Shown here in pieces: positions 1 to 8,722 of a stretch of 64,000 bases of DNA. Position 1 is the stretch's first letter, and the number at the start of each line of letters is the position of its first letter. A model generated the notes under the pieces. That model was not told where the DNA came from. It was given only the letters and a program-made list of their open reading frames with translations, and made no database searches. The stretch is from Janthinobacterium rivuli (GTDB taxonomy: Bacteria > Pseudomonadota > Gammaproteobacteria > Burkholderiales > Burkholderiaceae_D), in the NCBI RefSeq assembly GCF_009208735.1, contig NZ_WFLJ01000008.1:1-64000 (forward strand), read 5' to 3'. The position numbers and the translations under genes are program-made.

Positions 1-215
1 TGCGGCGCGGGCGCGTCCGCCAGCGGTTCCAGGCGCAAGGTGCTGGGCGGTTGCACGGGCGGCGCGGCGGGCGCGGGACGGGGCGGCAGGGCGTCGGCCG
101 GCGCCAGTTCCAGCACCTGGTCGTAGGCTTCGGACGGCTTTTCCAGTTCCTCGTCGGGAAGGCTGTTCTGCTTGGCGCGCTCGGCCTTCTTGAGCGCCTG
201 CATCAGCAAGCTCAT
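1..215 (-). CDS. Partial MshN-like pilus-locus protein (N-terminus only)
   Basis: The reading frame begins at ATG 215-213 and runs off the left edge without a stop, giving about 71 residues. It starts MSLLMQALKKAERAKQ and continues into a Pro/Ala-rich stretch. The start resembles that of the MshN-like protein at 16783 (MSLINKMLQDLDAR), a cytoplasmic anchor helix that precedes a linker in these proteins. Its ATG overlaps the stop of the preceding secretin gene in an ATGA junction, so the two are probably translationally coupled. The body of the protein lies outside the window, so function beyond 'pilus or secretin associated' is inferred from context only. Confidence 0.6.
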   Translation of the reverse strand, partial: MSLLMQALKKAERAKQNSLPDEELEKPSEAYDQVLELAPADALPPRPAPAAPPVQPPSTLRLEPLADAPAP

Positions 216-2170
216 GGGAAGTCTCCCTGCAGGCGGGCCTGCGGCTGGACGGCCGGCGCCGGCGGGCCATCCGTGTAAGGCTGGCTGTTGAGCGGCGCCT
301 GGCCGGGAAGCAGGTAGCGGTAGTCGCGGTAATCGCCGTCGACGCTGGCATCCTTGACCACGACGGGGCGCATGAAGATCACCAGTTCCGTCTTGCTGCT
401 TGCCTCATTGCGATAGGTAAACAAATTGCCCACCAAAGGCAGGCTGGACAGGCCCGGCACGCCATCCTTGGCGTTGTCGATGGAATCCTGCATCAGGCCG
501 CCCATCACGGCGATCTGGCCATTGCCCACTTTCATGATCGATTCCAACTCGCGCGCCTGGATCACGGGCACCCGGCTTTGCACGTTCGCCGTGGCCAGGG
601 CCGGATTCGGGTCTTGCACGTAGCCCACGATGCGCGTGATGGTGGGGCGCACGTTCAGAGTGACTTCATCGCTGTCGGAAATCTGCGGCGTGACGCTCAT
701 GACGAAGCCGACGGGCACCGTTTCCAGTTTCGACTCATACGTGGCCGGCGTGGTGATGGTGCCCGTCGAACTGATCACGGCGGGTGTCACCTTGATGGTA
801 AAGAAGACATTGTTGTCGACCACTTTCAGCATGGCCGTTTGATTGTTGAGTACGCTAATTTTCGGGCTGGACAGCACTTTCACCTTGCCGAACGATTCGA
901 GCAGCTGGATGGTGGTGGCAAAACTGTCTTTCACATAATTGAGAAGGAAGATGCCCGGCGTGACATTGGGCGTGACGCCACTGGACAGTATCGACGTGCC
1001 CACTTGCCCCTGCCGCAGCTGCAGGCTGCCCGTCAGGCGCGACCAGTTGATGCCTTGCTGGTATTCATTGCTCAGGCGCACTTCGATGATGGTCGCCTCG
1101 ATCAATACTTGCCGCTTGGCGCTGTGCAACACCGCGTCGAGGAATGCGGCGATCTTTTCGTGCTGGCGCCCCGTGGCCCGCACGGCGATCAAGCCGCCTT
1201 CCACGTTGACGACGACGGACGAGGGGCTGCCCTTGTTGGCCAGTTTGAGCAGCGGCATGCCGTTCGCGTCCAGCTGCTGGGCTGGATTCGCGTTCTGGTT
1301 GGACTGCTGCTGGCCCGGCGCATTTTGGCCACCATTCGGATTGCCATACTGCATAGGCGGCTGGGCGCCGTACTGGCCCGTGGCGCCGTTGGCAGGGAAA
1401 TTGCCGGCCTGGTTCTGCTGTTGGCCTTGCTGCCCCTGCTGGCCGGGCATGTTCGCCAATTGCTGGTTCAGCTGCGCCAGCGGGTCCACCTGCACGTCGT
1501 TGAGCGTGGTCTCGCGCAGCAGGTCGCGGATATTCTTTTCCAGGCTGTACCAGAAATTATTTTCCGAACGATTCACCACCAGGGTGGTCGAATTGTTATT
1601 GCCATTGCTGCCGCTGCCTTGCGTACCGCCGACGGGATTGCTGGCATTGTTCGAGCCGCCGCCCGCCGTGGAGATTTGCGTGGCGATATTCACGCTGCTG
1701 TTGGTGCTGCGCGCCATGTTGACGTAATCGACCTTGTAATTGCGCCAGACGGGCGCGTCGGGCAACACCGTCAGGTTCTTGCCATCGATTTCGTAGCGCA
1801 TATCGACTTGCTTGCTGATACGCGTCAGCAATTGCGGCAAGGTCTGGTTCAGCGCATTCAGGGTGACGCTGCCTTCGATCTGCGGGTGGATGTCGACATT
1901 CATGCCCGCGTCGCGCGCGAGCGCAAACAGCAGCGATTGCACGGGCACCTTGTGCACGGTGACGCTGTAGGTTTCCACCTTGGGTGCGGGCAGGGGCGCG
2001 GCCAGCGCGCTGCTTTGCTGCACCGGTTCGGGAATGCTGCCGGCGGGGATGGGCGCGGCATGGATGTGGGCCGGCGACAGCGGCATTTGATGCGTGGCGC
2101 AGCCAGCCAGCATGGTGCCGCAGGCGAGGGCGACCCAGGAGGTCAGCACAGGAATAGGGTGTTGATTCAT
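212..2170 (-). CDS. Secretin, MshL/PilQ/GspD superfamily, lipoprotein (first copy)
   Basis: Outer-membrane secretin that would form the gated ring through which a pilus or pseudopilus passes. The chosen start at 2170 gives a lipoprotein signal peptide ending in the lipobox LAGC; a longer frame from 2221 would put a charged extension before the signal peptide. The protein is about 652 residues. The N-terminal third is an STN/secretin N-domain region, followed by a long Gln/Asn/Gly/Pro-rich linker near residues 240-305, then the conserved secretin beta-domain with motifs such as VLIEATIIEVRLSNEYQQGI and VPVIQARELESIMKVGNGQ. It differs from the MshL-like secretin at 14039, so this is a second, paralogous secretin. 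It sits between the ExeA-like ATPase and the left-edge MshN-like gene in one minus-strand operon. Confidence 0.85.
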   Translation of the reverse strand: MNQHPIPVLTSWVALACGTMLAGCATHQMPLSPAHIHAAPIPAGSIPEPVQQSSALAAPLPAPKVETYSVTVHKVPVQSLLFALARDAGMNVDIHPQIEGSVTLNALNQTLPQLLTRISKQVDMRYEIDGKNLTVLPDAPVWRNYKVDYVNMARSTNSSVNIATQISTAGGGSNNASNPVGGTQGSGSNGNNNSTTLVVNRSENNFWYSLEKNIRDLLRETTLNDVQVDPLAQLNQQLANMPGQQGQQGQQQNQAGNFPANGATGQYGAQPPMQYGNPNGGQNAPGQQQSNQNANPAQQLDANGMPLLKLANKGSPSSVVVNVEGGLIAVRATGRQHEKIAAFLDAVLHSAKRQVLIEATIIEVRLSNEYQQGINWSRLTGSLQLRQGQVGTSILSSGVTPNVTPGIFLLNYVKDSFATTIQLLESFGKVKVLSSPKISVLNNQTAMLKVVDNNVFFTIKVTPAVISSTGTITTPATYESKLETVPVGFVMSVTPQISDSDEVTLNVRPTITRIVGYVQDPNPALATANVQSRVPVIQARELESIMKVGNGQIAVMGGLMQDSIDNAKDGVPGLSSLPLVGNLFTYRNEASSKTELVIFMRPVVVKDASVDGDYRDYRYLLPGQAPLNSQPYTDGPPAPAVQPQARLQGDFP

Positions 2171-2277
2171 GAAAAGTTCGCCCTTGGAGTCGTGTTGTGC
2201 TTTTGTAATTTTACCCAGCATGATGGCCTAAAAGCAATCGGCTGTGCGGGCCGGGGAGGCAATATGCCGAAATAAAG

Positions 2278-3699
2278 TCAGGGGGCGCCACGCGCCGTTT
2301 GTACCGGCGCCTTGGAGTTAATTTCCGTGCGGATACTGTCTATGTCGCTCAGCAATATTTTCTGTGGCGATGTGGGCGCGATCCTGGACCACACGGCTTC
2401 GGCGCCGGCCCGATCGGCAAAGCTGCCGTAGACGATGTCCAGGCGTGCGGCTGCGCGCGCGGGCGCAGCGCCTGGCAGGCGAAAAACGTGGATGTTGCGC
2501 AGGCCGATGGCTTGCTGCGCTTGCTGCAGGAACGTTTCCGCCGCGACTGTCTCGCTGGCGGGCAGGCTGGCGATGCGCAGCACCAGTTGCTGCGGCCCTT
2601 GCTGCGCCAGCCAGTCGCGCGATTCGGCCAGCTTGCTGTCAAGCAGCGTGGATGGCGCTGGCACTGGCGCAGCCCCACGCGCTTGCCGGAACGCGCCGGG
2701 GGCAGCGCTGGCGTGCGCGGTCGGAGCCGTCATGCCTGTTGTGTGCCCGGGCGTCAGCCATTGCCACAGCAGCGCGGCGGCCAGCAGCAGCATCAGCGCG
2801 CTCAAGGCGCCCGCCAGCAGCTTGCCCGCATGCCAGGGCGGGCGGTGGAAGGGGCTGTCGGCAATGGCCAGGCGCACATGGCGCGCGCTGATTGTCTGCG
2901 CATCGTCGGCAAACGCGGCCAGCAAGGCCTTGTCGGCCAGGATATTGACCCTGCGCACGATGCCCTGCGCGGCGCGCGCCAGCCGGCGTAGCGCGGCCGG
3001 GGTAAAAACAAGCGGCGTCATGCGGCCGGCGGCGGCCAGGCGGCATGCCAGATAGTCGCCCAGCAAGGCTTGCGGCAGGCGCGGCACGGTAAAACTGTGG
3101 GTGATGCGTTCCTTCAATTGGCGGAACTGGGGCAAGTCCAGGGTGTGCTGCAATTCCGGCTGGCCAAACAGGACGATCTGCAGCAGCTTGTGGCTGGCCG
3201 TTTCCAGGTTCGTCAGCAGGCGCAGCGCTTCCAGGGTGGCGCCCGGCATCGCTTGCGCCTCCTCGGCCAGCAGCACCACTTGCCGCCCCGCCGCATGCCG
3301 TGCGATCAGCTCGCCGTGCAGGGCGCGCAGCACGGCATCGGCGCGGCAGCCGTCCAGCGCCAGGCCCAGTTCGGCGGCGATGGCGTGCAGGACTTCATCC
3401 GGATCGAGGCGGGGATTGAGCAGGTACAGCACGTCGACCTGGGGCGGCAGGCGTTCGGCCAGCATGCGGCACAACATGGTCTTGCCGCTGCCCACTTCGC
3501 CCGTCAGCTTGATGATGCCTTCGCCTTGCGTGACGGCATACAGCAGCGCAGCGAGCAGTTCGCCCCGCGTATTGCCCGTATAAAAGAAGGCCGGGTCCGG
3601 CGTGATGCCGAACGGCGCCGTGCGCAAGCCGAAATGGCGCAGGTACATGCCATGCGGCGATGGCGCGTACTGGCAGGATGCCTGCGTGCCGGCGTTCAT
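2278..3699 (-). CDS. ExeA/MshM-like AAA ATPase with C-terminal SPOR-like region
   Basis: Predicted inner-membrane ATPase of the ExeA/GspA/MshM family, which in type II secretion helps the secretin assemble through peptidoglycan. The family start MYLRHFGLRTAPFG is seen at residue 18, followed by Walker A GEVGSGKT at about 67-74, a Walker B-like VVLLAEEAQA and the RLLTNLET segment. A transmembrane helix (about 300-325) is followed by a Pro/Ala linker and a C-terminal SPOR-like region (about 375-450), absent from the plus-strand MshM copy. ATG 3699 overlaps the stop of the upstream ABC gene as ATGA; ATG 3648 is the alternative start and matches the family N-terminus better. A 107-base gap separates it from the downstream secretin. 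Confidence 0.8.
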   Translation of the reverse strand: MNAGTQASCQYAPSPHGMYLRHFGLRTAPFGITPDPAFFYTGNTRGELLAALLYAVTQGEGIIKLTGEVGSGKTMLCRMLAERLPPQVDVLYLLNPRLDPDEVLHAIAAELGLALDGCRADAVLRALHGELIARHAAGRQVVLLAEEAQAMPGATLEALRLLTNLETASHKLLQIVLFGQPELQHTLDLPQFRQLKERITHSFTVPRLPQALLGDYLACRLAAAGRMTPLVFTPAALRRLARAAQGIVRRVNILADKALLAAFADDAQTISARHVRLAIADSPFHRPPWHAGKLLAGALSALMLLLAAALLWQWLTPGHTTGMTAPTAHASAAPGAFRQARGAAPVPAPSTLLDSKLAESRDWLAQQGPQQLVLRIASLPASETVAAETFLQQAQQAIGLRNIHVFRLPGAAPARAAARLDIVYGSFADRAGAEAVWSRIAPTSPQKILLSDIDSIRTEINSKAPVQTARGAP

Positions 3700-4424
3700 G
3701 CCGCGATGCAATTGAGGAAAGCCTGTTCCAGGCTGGCGTCGGCCGTACCGCCATGGCGTGCGCGGCATTCGGCGGGCGTGCCCGTAAACACGATGCGTCC
3801 CGCATGCAGGATGGCCATGCGGTCGCACAATTCTTCCACGTCGGCCAGCGCATGCGAGGTGAGCAGGGCGCCGCGGCCCTGCGCGCGCGCTTGCCGCAGC
3901 ACCCGCTTGAATTGCGCACGCGCCTTCGGGTCGAGTCCGCTCATCGGTTCATCGAGCACCAGTTGCGGCTTGCCTGACAACAGGCAGGCGGCCAACCCCA
4001 GTTTCTGCATCATGCCTTTCGAATAGGTGCGCGCGGGGCGCAGCAAGGCGTCCGGCGCCAGGTCCAGCGCGTCCACGGCGCGCTGCACGGCTTGCGCATC
4101 AGGGCGCACATTGTGCAGGCGCGACAGGTAGCGCAGGAAGTCGCCGCCCGTCAGGTAATAGGGCGCCTGGAAACGTTCCGGCAAGAACGACAGGGGCTGG
4201 CGCGCCGCGCCGTGGCGGTGCGGCTGGCCGAAAATGGCGATCTCGCCCCGCTCCGGCGCGCAAAAGTCGAGCAGGCATTTCAGCAGGGACGTCTTGCCCG
4301 CGCCATTCACGCCGACCAGACCGAACAGTTCCCCCGCGCGCACCTGCAGGTCGACGCCGCGCAGCACGGCGCTGCCCGCCAGCTGCAGATGCACGTTGTG
4401 AAACTCGATGGCGCAGGCGTTCAT
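3696..4424 (-). CDS. ABC transporter ATP-binding protein
   Basis: A 242-residue ABC ATPase with all sequence hallmarks: Walker A GVNGAGKT at about 38-45, signature YSKGM near 134-138, Walker B LVLDEP near 155-160 and the switch histidine in LLTSHAL. The fold matches CcmA/NatA-type ATPases that pair with a separate ABC-2 permease. ATG 4424 is chosen because the ATP-binding domain begins right after it; upstream in-frame codons would add a non-homologous extension. It is the first gene of the minus-strand arm and overlaps the ExeA-like gene by four bases. No permease is present in the visible part of the operon, so its membrane partner and role in pilus biogenesis are unknown. Confidence 0.85.
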   Translation of the reverse strand: MNACAIEFHNVHLQLAGSAVLRGVDLQVRAGELFGLVGVNGAGKTSLLKCLLDFCAPERGEIAIFGQPHRHGAARQPLSFLPERFQAPYYLTGGDFLRYLSRLHNVRPDAQAVQRAVDALDLAPDALLRPARTYSKGMMQKLGLAACLLSGKPQLVLDEPMSGLDPKARAQFKRVLRQARAQGRGALLTSHALADVEELCDRMAILHAGRIVFTGTPAECRARHGGTADASLEQAFLNCIAA

Positions 4425-4550
4425 AGGGGCAATGGTCGGCAGGCAAGAAGGTGTGCGACCGCCATTATTGCCACGGGCGCAGGTGGGCGGCAAGTGTTTC
4501 CTTGCTGAGTGTTGAAATGCGCAAAAATCAAGCCACGGAATGTATTTTCT

Positions 4551-4579
4551 TTAAGAAACAACAGGTTCTGGAATAAAAT
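4551..4579 (+). promoter_or_regulatory. Candidate sigma70 promoter for the mshE operon
   Basis: In the divergent gap between the ABC ATPase (start 4424) and mshE (start 4633) there is a -35-like TTAAGA at 4551-4556, a 17-base spacer and a -10-like TAAAAT at 4574-4579. A small AT-rich palindrome, TTTCTTTAAGAAA, overlaps the -35 side. The mshE start itself has a good ribosome binding site, GAGGAGC. The 4425-4550 part must hold the promoter of the minus-strand arm, but no clear box was found there. Confidence 0.4.
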
Positions 4580-4632
4580 ACCTGCGCGCGCCGCTGGCGT
4601 GCATCGTTTGAAAAATTTGTCGAGGAGCAAGC

Positions 4633-6336
4633 ATGGCAAGGCCAGAGAAAGTCCGGCTCGGTGAGATTTTGGTGCAGCAGAAATTGCTGACGGAAGAACA
4701 GTTGGGCCAGGCCTTGACGGAACAGAAACGCTCGGGGCGCAAGCTGGGCCGCGTTTTTGTCGAGCACGGCTTCGTCACGGAAGAGCAGATTTCGGGCGCC
4801 CTGGCGCGCCAGCTCGACATTCCCTACATCAACCTGAAGTTTTTCAACATCAATCCGGAACTGGTGCGGCTGCTGCCGGAAACCCAGGCGCGGCGCTTCC
4901 GCGCGCTGGTGCTGGAAGACCGCCGCGAGGGCTTGCTGGTCGGCATGTCCGATCCGACCGACCTGTTCGCCTACGATGAAATCTCGCGCCTGGTCAAGCG
5001 CCAGATCGAGCTGGCCGTGGTCAATGAAACGGAAGTGCTGGCCGCCATCGACCGCATCTACCGCCGCACGGAAGACATTTCCACCCTGACGCGCGAGCTG
5101 GAGCAGGACCTGGGCGATGTGTCCGTCGACTTCGGCGCGCTGGCCGCCAATCCGGGCCTGGAAGAGGCGCCCATCGTCAAGCTGCTGCAATCGGTGTTCG
5201 AGGATGCCACCCAGGTGCGCGCCTCGGACATCCACATCGAGCCGCAGGAAGGCCGGCTGCAGATCCGTTTCCGCATCGACGGCGTGCTGCACCTGCAGAC
5301 GGAAGCGGACAGCAAGATCGCCAGTTCGCTGGCGCTGCGCCTGAAACTGATGTCGGACCTCGATATTTCCGAAAAGCGCCTGCCGCAGGACGGCCGCTTC
5401 GCCATCCGCGTGAAAAACCAGCGCATCGACGTGCGTATCTCCACCATGCCGACCCAGTACGGCGAATCGGTGGTGATGCGGCTGCTGAACCAGGGCGGCA
5501 CGACCTTGCGCCTGGACGCCATCGGCATGCCGCCTGCGCTGGTGGCGCAATTTCGCGCCATCGTCAGCCGTCCGAACGGCCTCGTGCTGGTGACGGGGCC
5601 GACCGGCAGCGGCAAGACGACGACTCTGTATTGCGCCTTGTCCGAGCTCAATTCGGTGGAAAAAAAGCTCATCACGGTGGAAGACCCCGTCGAGTACCGC
5701 TTGCCCGGCATCAACCAGGTGCAAGTCAATGACAAGATCGAGCTGAACTTTGCCAGGGTGCTGCGCTCGGCCCTGCGGCAAGACCCGGACATCGTGCTCG
5801 TCGGCGAGATGCGCGACCAGGAAACGGCGCAGATCGGCTTGCGCGCCGCCATGACGGGTCATTTGGTGCTGTCGACCCTGCATACGAACGACGCCATCAG
5901 CACGCCGCTGCGCCTGATGGACATGGGCGTGCCGCGCTACATGGTGGGCAGCTCGCTGCAAGCCGTGCTGGCGCAGCGCCTGGTGCGCGTGATCTGCGAA
6001 AGCTGCAGCACGCCGTATGCGCCCACGCCGAACGAATACGAATGGCTGCGCCTGGAACTGGGCGAGCTGGTCGAACGCAACCAGTATTTCCACGGCAAGG
6101 GCTGTTCGCATTGCAATGGCATGGGTTACCGGGGCCGCACGGGCGTGTACGAATTGCTGGAAATCACGCGCGCCGTGGCCGATGCCGCCAACCATGCCGA
6201 TCCTTCCCACTTCATGAAGGTGGCGACGGCGCAGATGGCGGGCGAAACCCTGCGCCGCCACGCCGTGCAGCTGGTGGTCCAGGGCCGCACGACGGTGATG
6301 GAAGCGATGCGCATCAGCAACCAGAGCGAGGATTGA
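4633..6336 (+). CDS. mshE: MSHA/type IV pilus extension ATPase MshE (GspE/PilB family)
   Basis: Hexameric cytoplasmic ATPase that powers polymerisation of pilins, 567 residues. The N-terminus (about 8-80) carries two consecutive MshEN-like repeats (RLGEILVQQKLLTEEQL and KLGRVFVEHGFVTEEQI); in the Vibrio protein this domain is a c-di-GMP receptor. Then comes the GspE core with Walker A GPTGSGKT at about 322-329, Asp/His boxes and Walker B VLVGEMRD, and a zinc-binding tetracysteine made of CESC (455-458) and CSHC (491-494). The start is supported by a GAGGAGC site. It is the first gene of the plus-strand arm, followed one base later by the GspF-like gene. PilB and MshE cannot be told apart with certainty by sequence alone, but the msh gene order around it favours MshE. 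Confidence 0.9.
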   Translation: MARPEKVRLGEILVQQKLLTEEQLGQALTEQKRSGRKLGRVFVEHGFVTEEQISGALARQLDIPYINLKFFNINPELVRLLPETQARRFRALVLEDRREGLLVGMSDPTDLFAYDEISRLVKRQIELAVVNETEVLAAIDRIYRRTEDISTLTRELEQDLGDVSVDFGALAANPGLEEAPIVKLLQSVFEDATQVRASDIHIEPQEGRLQIRFRIDGVLHLQTEADSKIASSLALRLKLMSDLDISEKRLPQDGRFAIRVKNQRIDVRISTMPTQYGESVVMRLLNQGGTTLRLDAIGMPPALVAQFRAIVSRPNGLVLVTGPTGSGKTTTLYCALSELNSVEKKLITVEDPVEYRLPGINQVQVNDKIELNFARVLRSALRQDPDIVLVGEMRDQETAQIGLRAAMTGHLVLSTLHTNDAISTPLRLMDMGVPRYMVGSSLQAVLAQRLVRVICESCSTPYAPTPNEYEWLRLELGELVERNQYFHGKGCSHCNGMGYRGRTGVYELLEITRAVADAANHADPSHFMKVATAQMAGETLRRHAVQLVVQGRTTVMEAMRISNQSED

Positions 6337-6337
6337 G

Positions 6338-7573
6338 GTGCCGTTTTTCTCCTACAAGGCGCGCAGCGCCAGTGGCGAATTGCTGACCGGCGTGATGGAA
6401 GGCGCCGACAGCGGCGCCGTGGCCGACCAGTTGATGGCGGGCGGCAGCACGCCCGTCGACATCAGCGCCACCAAACAGACGGTGACGAAGGCGGGCAACA
6501 ACCAACTGGGCTGGTGGGCCAGGCTGACCGAGAAAAAGGTCACGCCCATGGACGTGCAACTGTTCAGCCGCCAGCTGTACACCCTGCTGAAAGCGGGCGT
6601 GCCCATCATGCGCGGCCTGGCCGGCTTGCAGGAGTCCGCCATCAGCCCCGCGTTCGGGCGCATCATCAAGGATGTGCGCGAGTCGCTCGACGCGGGCCGC
6701 GAACTGTCGGCCGCCATGGCGCGCCACCCGACCATCTTCACGCCGTTTTATCTGTCGATGGTGCGCGTGGGTGAAATGACGGGGCGCCTCGATGAAGTGT
6801 TTTTGCGCCTGTTTGACCACCTGGAATTCGACCGCGACATGCGCGCGCGCGTGAAAACGGCGACGCGCTACCCGACCTTCGTCGTCTTCGCCATGCTCGC
6901 CGCCATGGTGGTGGTGAACATCTTCGTCATTCCCCAGTTCGAGAAGGTGTTCGCCAGCTTCCACGCGGAACTGCCACTGATGACGCGCATCCTGATCGGT
7001 ATCTCGCGCTTGACGGTGACGTACTGGCCCATCTTGCTGCTGCTGGCTGTGGGCGGCTTTTTCGGCTGGCGCGCCTGGCTGCGCACGAAAGAGGGGCTGT
7101 ATAAATGGGACCGCGCCAAGCTGCGCCTGCCGATCGCCGGCAAGATCATCCTGAAAGGCACGATGGCCCGCTTCGCGCGTAGCTTCGCCCTGTCGAGCAC
7201 GAGCGGCGTGCCCATCGTGCAGGCGCTGACGGTGGTGTCGCAAACGGTCGACAACACGTTTCTGAGCGCGCGCGTGGAGCAGATGCGCGACGGCGTCGAG
7301 CGGGGCGAAAGCATCTTGCGCACCTCGGTCGCGGCCGGCGTGTTCACGCCCGTGGTGCTGCAGATGATCGCCGTGGGCGAGGAATCCGGTTCGCTCGACG
7401 ACCTGATGGACGAGATCGCCGACATGTACGAGCGCGAAGTCGATTACGAGCTGAAAACCCTGTCGGCGCAGATCGAGCCGATCTTGATCGTCTTCCTCGG
7501 CGCCATGGTGCTGGTGCTGGCGCTGGGCATCTTCCTGCCGATCTGGGACCTGGGCCGGGCGGCCCTGCACTGA
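6338..7573 (+). CDS. mshG: Type IV pilus inner-membrane platform protein MshG (GspF/PilC family)
   Basis: Polytopic platform protein that couples the extension ATPase to the growing pilus, 411 residues. It has the two repeated GspF domains (about 70-195 and 275-400), each with the conserved FxRQLxTLLxAGVP or FARSFALSSTSGVP type signature, and three hydrophobic segments (around 170-195, 220-245 and 375-400). Translation most likely starts at GTG 6338, one base after the mshE stop; no better in-frame ATG precedes the conserved FFSYKA start typical of the family. Its stop overlaps the ATG of the next pseudopilin gene (TGATG), indicating coupled translation. Confidence 0.9.
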   Translation: MPFFSYKARSASGELLTGVMEGADSGAVADQLMAGGSTPVDISATKQTVTKAGNNQLGWWARLTEKKVTPMDVQLFSRQLYTLLKAGVPIMRGLAGLQESAISPAFGRIIKDVRESLDAGRELSAAMARHPTIFTPFYLSMVRVGEMTGRLDEVFLRLFDHLEFDRDMRARVKTATRYPTFVVFAMLAAMVVVNIFVIPQFEKVFASFHAELPLMTRILIGISRLTVTYWPILLLLAVGGFFGWRAWLRTKEGLYKWDRAKLRLPIAGKIILKGTMARFARSFALSSTSGVPIVQALTVVSQTVDNTFLSARVEQMRDGVERGESILRTSVAAGVFTPVVLQMIAVGEESGSLDDLMDEIADMYEREVDYELKTLSAQIEPILIVFLGAMVLVLALGIFLPIWDLGRAALH

Positions 7574-8079
7574 TGGCAACACCGTTGCGCCAGCGCGGCT
7601 TCACCCTGTTCGAGCTGGCCGTGGTGGCGGGCATGTTCGCCATCCTGACGGCGGTGTTCCTGAACCGCGTCGGCTATTACCAGCGACAGGCGCAGCAGGT
7701 GGCCGTGGCGCAGATGTTGGGTGTCTTGCGCACCAGCTTGCGGGTGCAGGTGTTGCATTTGTACCTGGCGGATCGGCGCGACCAGTTGCCGGCGCTGGCG
7801 CGGCAAAACCCGTTCGACTGGCTGACCGACAAGCCGGCCAGCTACCTGGGCGAGTTCGCGCAGCCGGACCTTGCAAAATTACCAGCAGGGAATTGGTTGT
7901 ACGAGAAAAAAGAACAAAAAATCATCTATTTGTTTAGTAATGGCAATATTTTTCCCAGTACAGGGGTTGATGCAGTGAAATTTAAGGTAACCTTGCCTGG
8001 TGCGGATGCCGATCTTGACAAGCTCGTCCAGGAACCCGATATTGTGGTGTGGAAATCGCCGGGCTCAGCAGCCAACTGA
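7573..8079 (+). CDS. Type IV prepilin-like protein (MshB/MshF position)
   Basis: A 168-residue minor pilin candidate. The N-terminus has a short basic leader and the prepilin peptidase site QRG|FTLFEL with Glu at mature position 5, then a hydrophobic helix to about residue 30. The remainder is a small globular domain without a recognisable motif. It starts at the ATG overlapping the mshG stop and lies directly ahead of the major pilin. Vibrio msh loci have mshF and mshB here, but similarity is too low to assign either name. The segment around 7870-7990 is noticeably more AT-rich than its neighbours. Confidence 0.75.
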   Translation: MATPLRQRGFTLFELAVVAGMFAILTAVFLNRVGYYQRQAQQVAVAQMLGVLRTSLRVQVLHLYLADRRDQLPALARQNPFDWLTDKPASYLGEFAQPDLAKLPAGNWLYEKKEQKIIYLFSNGNIFPSTGVDAVKFKVTLPGADADLDKLVQEPDIVVWKSPGSAAN

Positions 8080-8158
8080 CGCGCTTCCTGGTCCGGTGCT
8101 GCGACAGTGTCATGGCGTTGGTTTTGAAGTTTTTTATTTGATTTTGGAGAAAGCAACA

Positions 8159-8665
8159 ATGAACAAGTCTTTACGTAGTATGAAAAGCGGCGCCCAGGCA
8201 GGTTTTACCCTGATCGAACTGATCGTCGTCATCGTGATCCTCGGCATCCTGGCCGCCACGGCGATTCCTAAATTCATCGACATGTCTACCGAGGCGCGCG
8301 TGGCCAAGATGCAGGCGGCCGCTGGCGCCTTGAAGTCTGGTTCGGCCCTGTTCCACGCACAATGGTTGGTCAAGGGTTCGCCTGCGGACACCGTTGCCAT
8401 CACAATGGAAGGCACGGACGTCAAGGGCGTCAGCGGCTATCCGGCTATCGCTTCGCCCGGCATCGCCGCGGCGGCAGGTGGTCTGCTTGACTACGATACC
8501 ACCACCACTGCTGCAACGGCGACCGTGTTGACTGTATTGCCTGACAGTAAACATCCAAATTGCAAGGTGACCTATACGGCTGCCGTGGCTGTCTCAGGCA
8601 CCACACCGGTCCAGCCGGCGGTGGTTGACGCGACGGCCCTGGGGACGCCGGCCAACTGCAGTTAA
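8159..8665 (+). CDS. mshA: Major pilin MshA-like prepilin
   Basis: Predicted structural subunit of the pilus, 168 residues. ATG 8159 is preceded by a GGAGA site at the right distance. A 15-residue leader ends at the prepilin peptidase site QAG|FTLIELIVVIVIL, with Phe+1 and Glu+5, and the canonical N-terminal helix ends in IPKFIDMS. Two cysteines near the C-terminus (HPNCKV and PANCS) would close the disulfide D-loop typical of type IVa pilins. The Ala/Thr/Gly-rich body fits a surface-exposed, variable pilin. The gene is separated from both neighbours (79 and 104 bases) and followed by two hairpins, consistent with stronger expression than the minor pilin genes. Confidence 0.85.
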   Translation: MNKSLRSMKSGAQAGFTLIELIVVIVILGILAATAIPKFIDMSTEARVAKMQAAAGALKSGSALFHAQWLVKGSPADTVAITMEGTDVKGVSGYPAIASPGIAAAAGGLLDYDTTTTAATATVLTVLPDSKHPNCKVTYTAAVAVSGTTPVQPAVVDATALGTPANCS

Positions 8666-8680
8666 TACGGGCGTGCAGAT

Positions 8681-8704
8681 GCCGTGCCGGCAAACCGGCA
8701 CGGC
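8681..8704 (+). terminator. Perfect GC-rich hairpin after mshA
   Basis: A 10-base perfect inverted repeat, GCCGTGCCGG and CCGGCACGGC, with a four-base loop, begins 15 bases after the mshA stop. There is no T-run behind it, so it may protect the 3' end of the pilin mRNA rather than end transcription. Confidence 0.6.
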
Positions 8705-8722
8705 CGCGCCATGTTTCCGCCC

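Noticed and set aside
578..2275. Long plus-strand open frame antisense to the first secretin
   Set aside because: High-GC shadow: its codon pattern mirrors the secretin gene and the protein is Arg/His/Gly-rich with no family similarity.
3648..3828. Start of the ExeA-like gene at 3828
   Set aside because: The extension overlaps the ABC gene by more than 100 bases and has no similarity to the family; starts at 3699 or 3648 are consistent.
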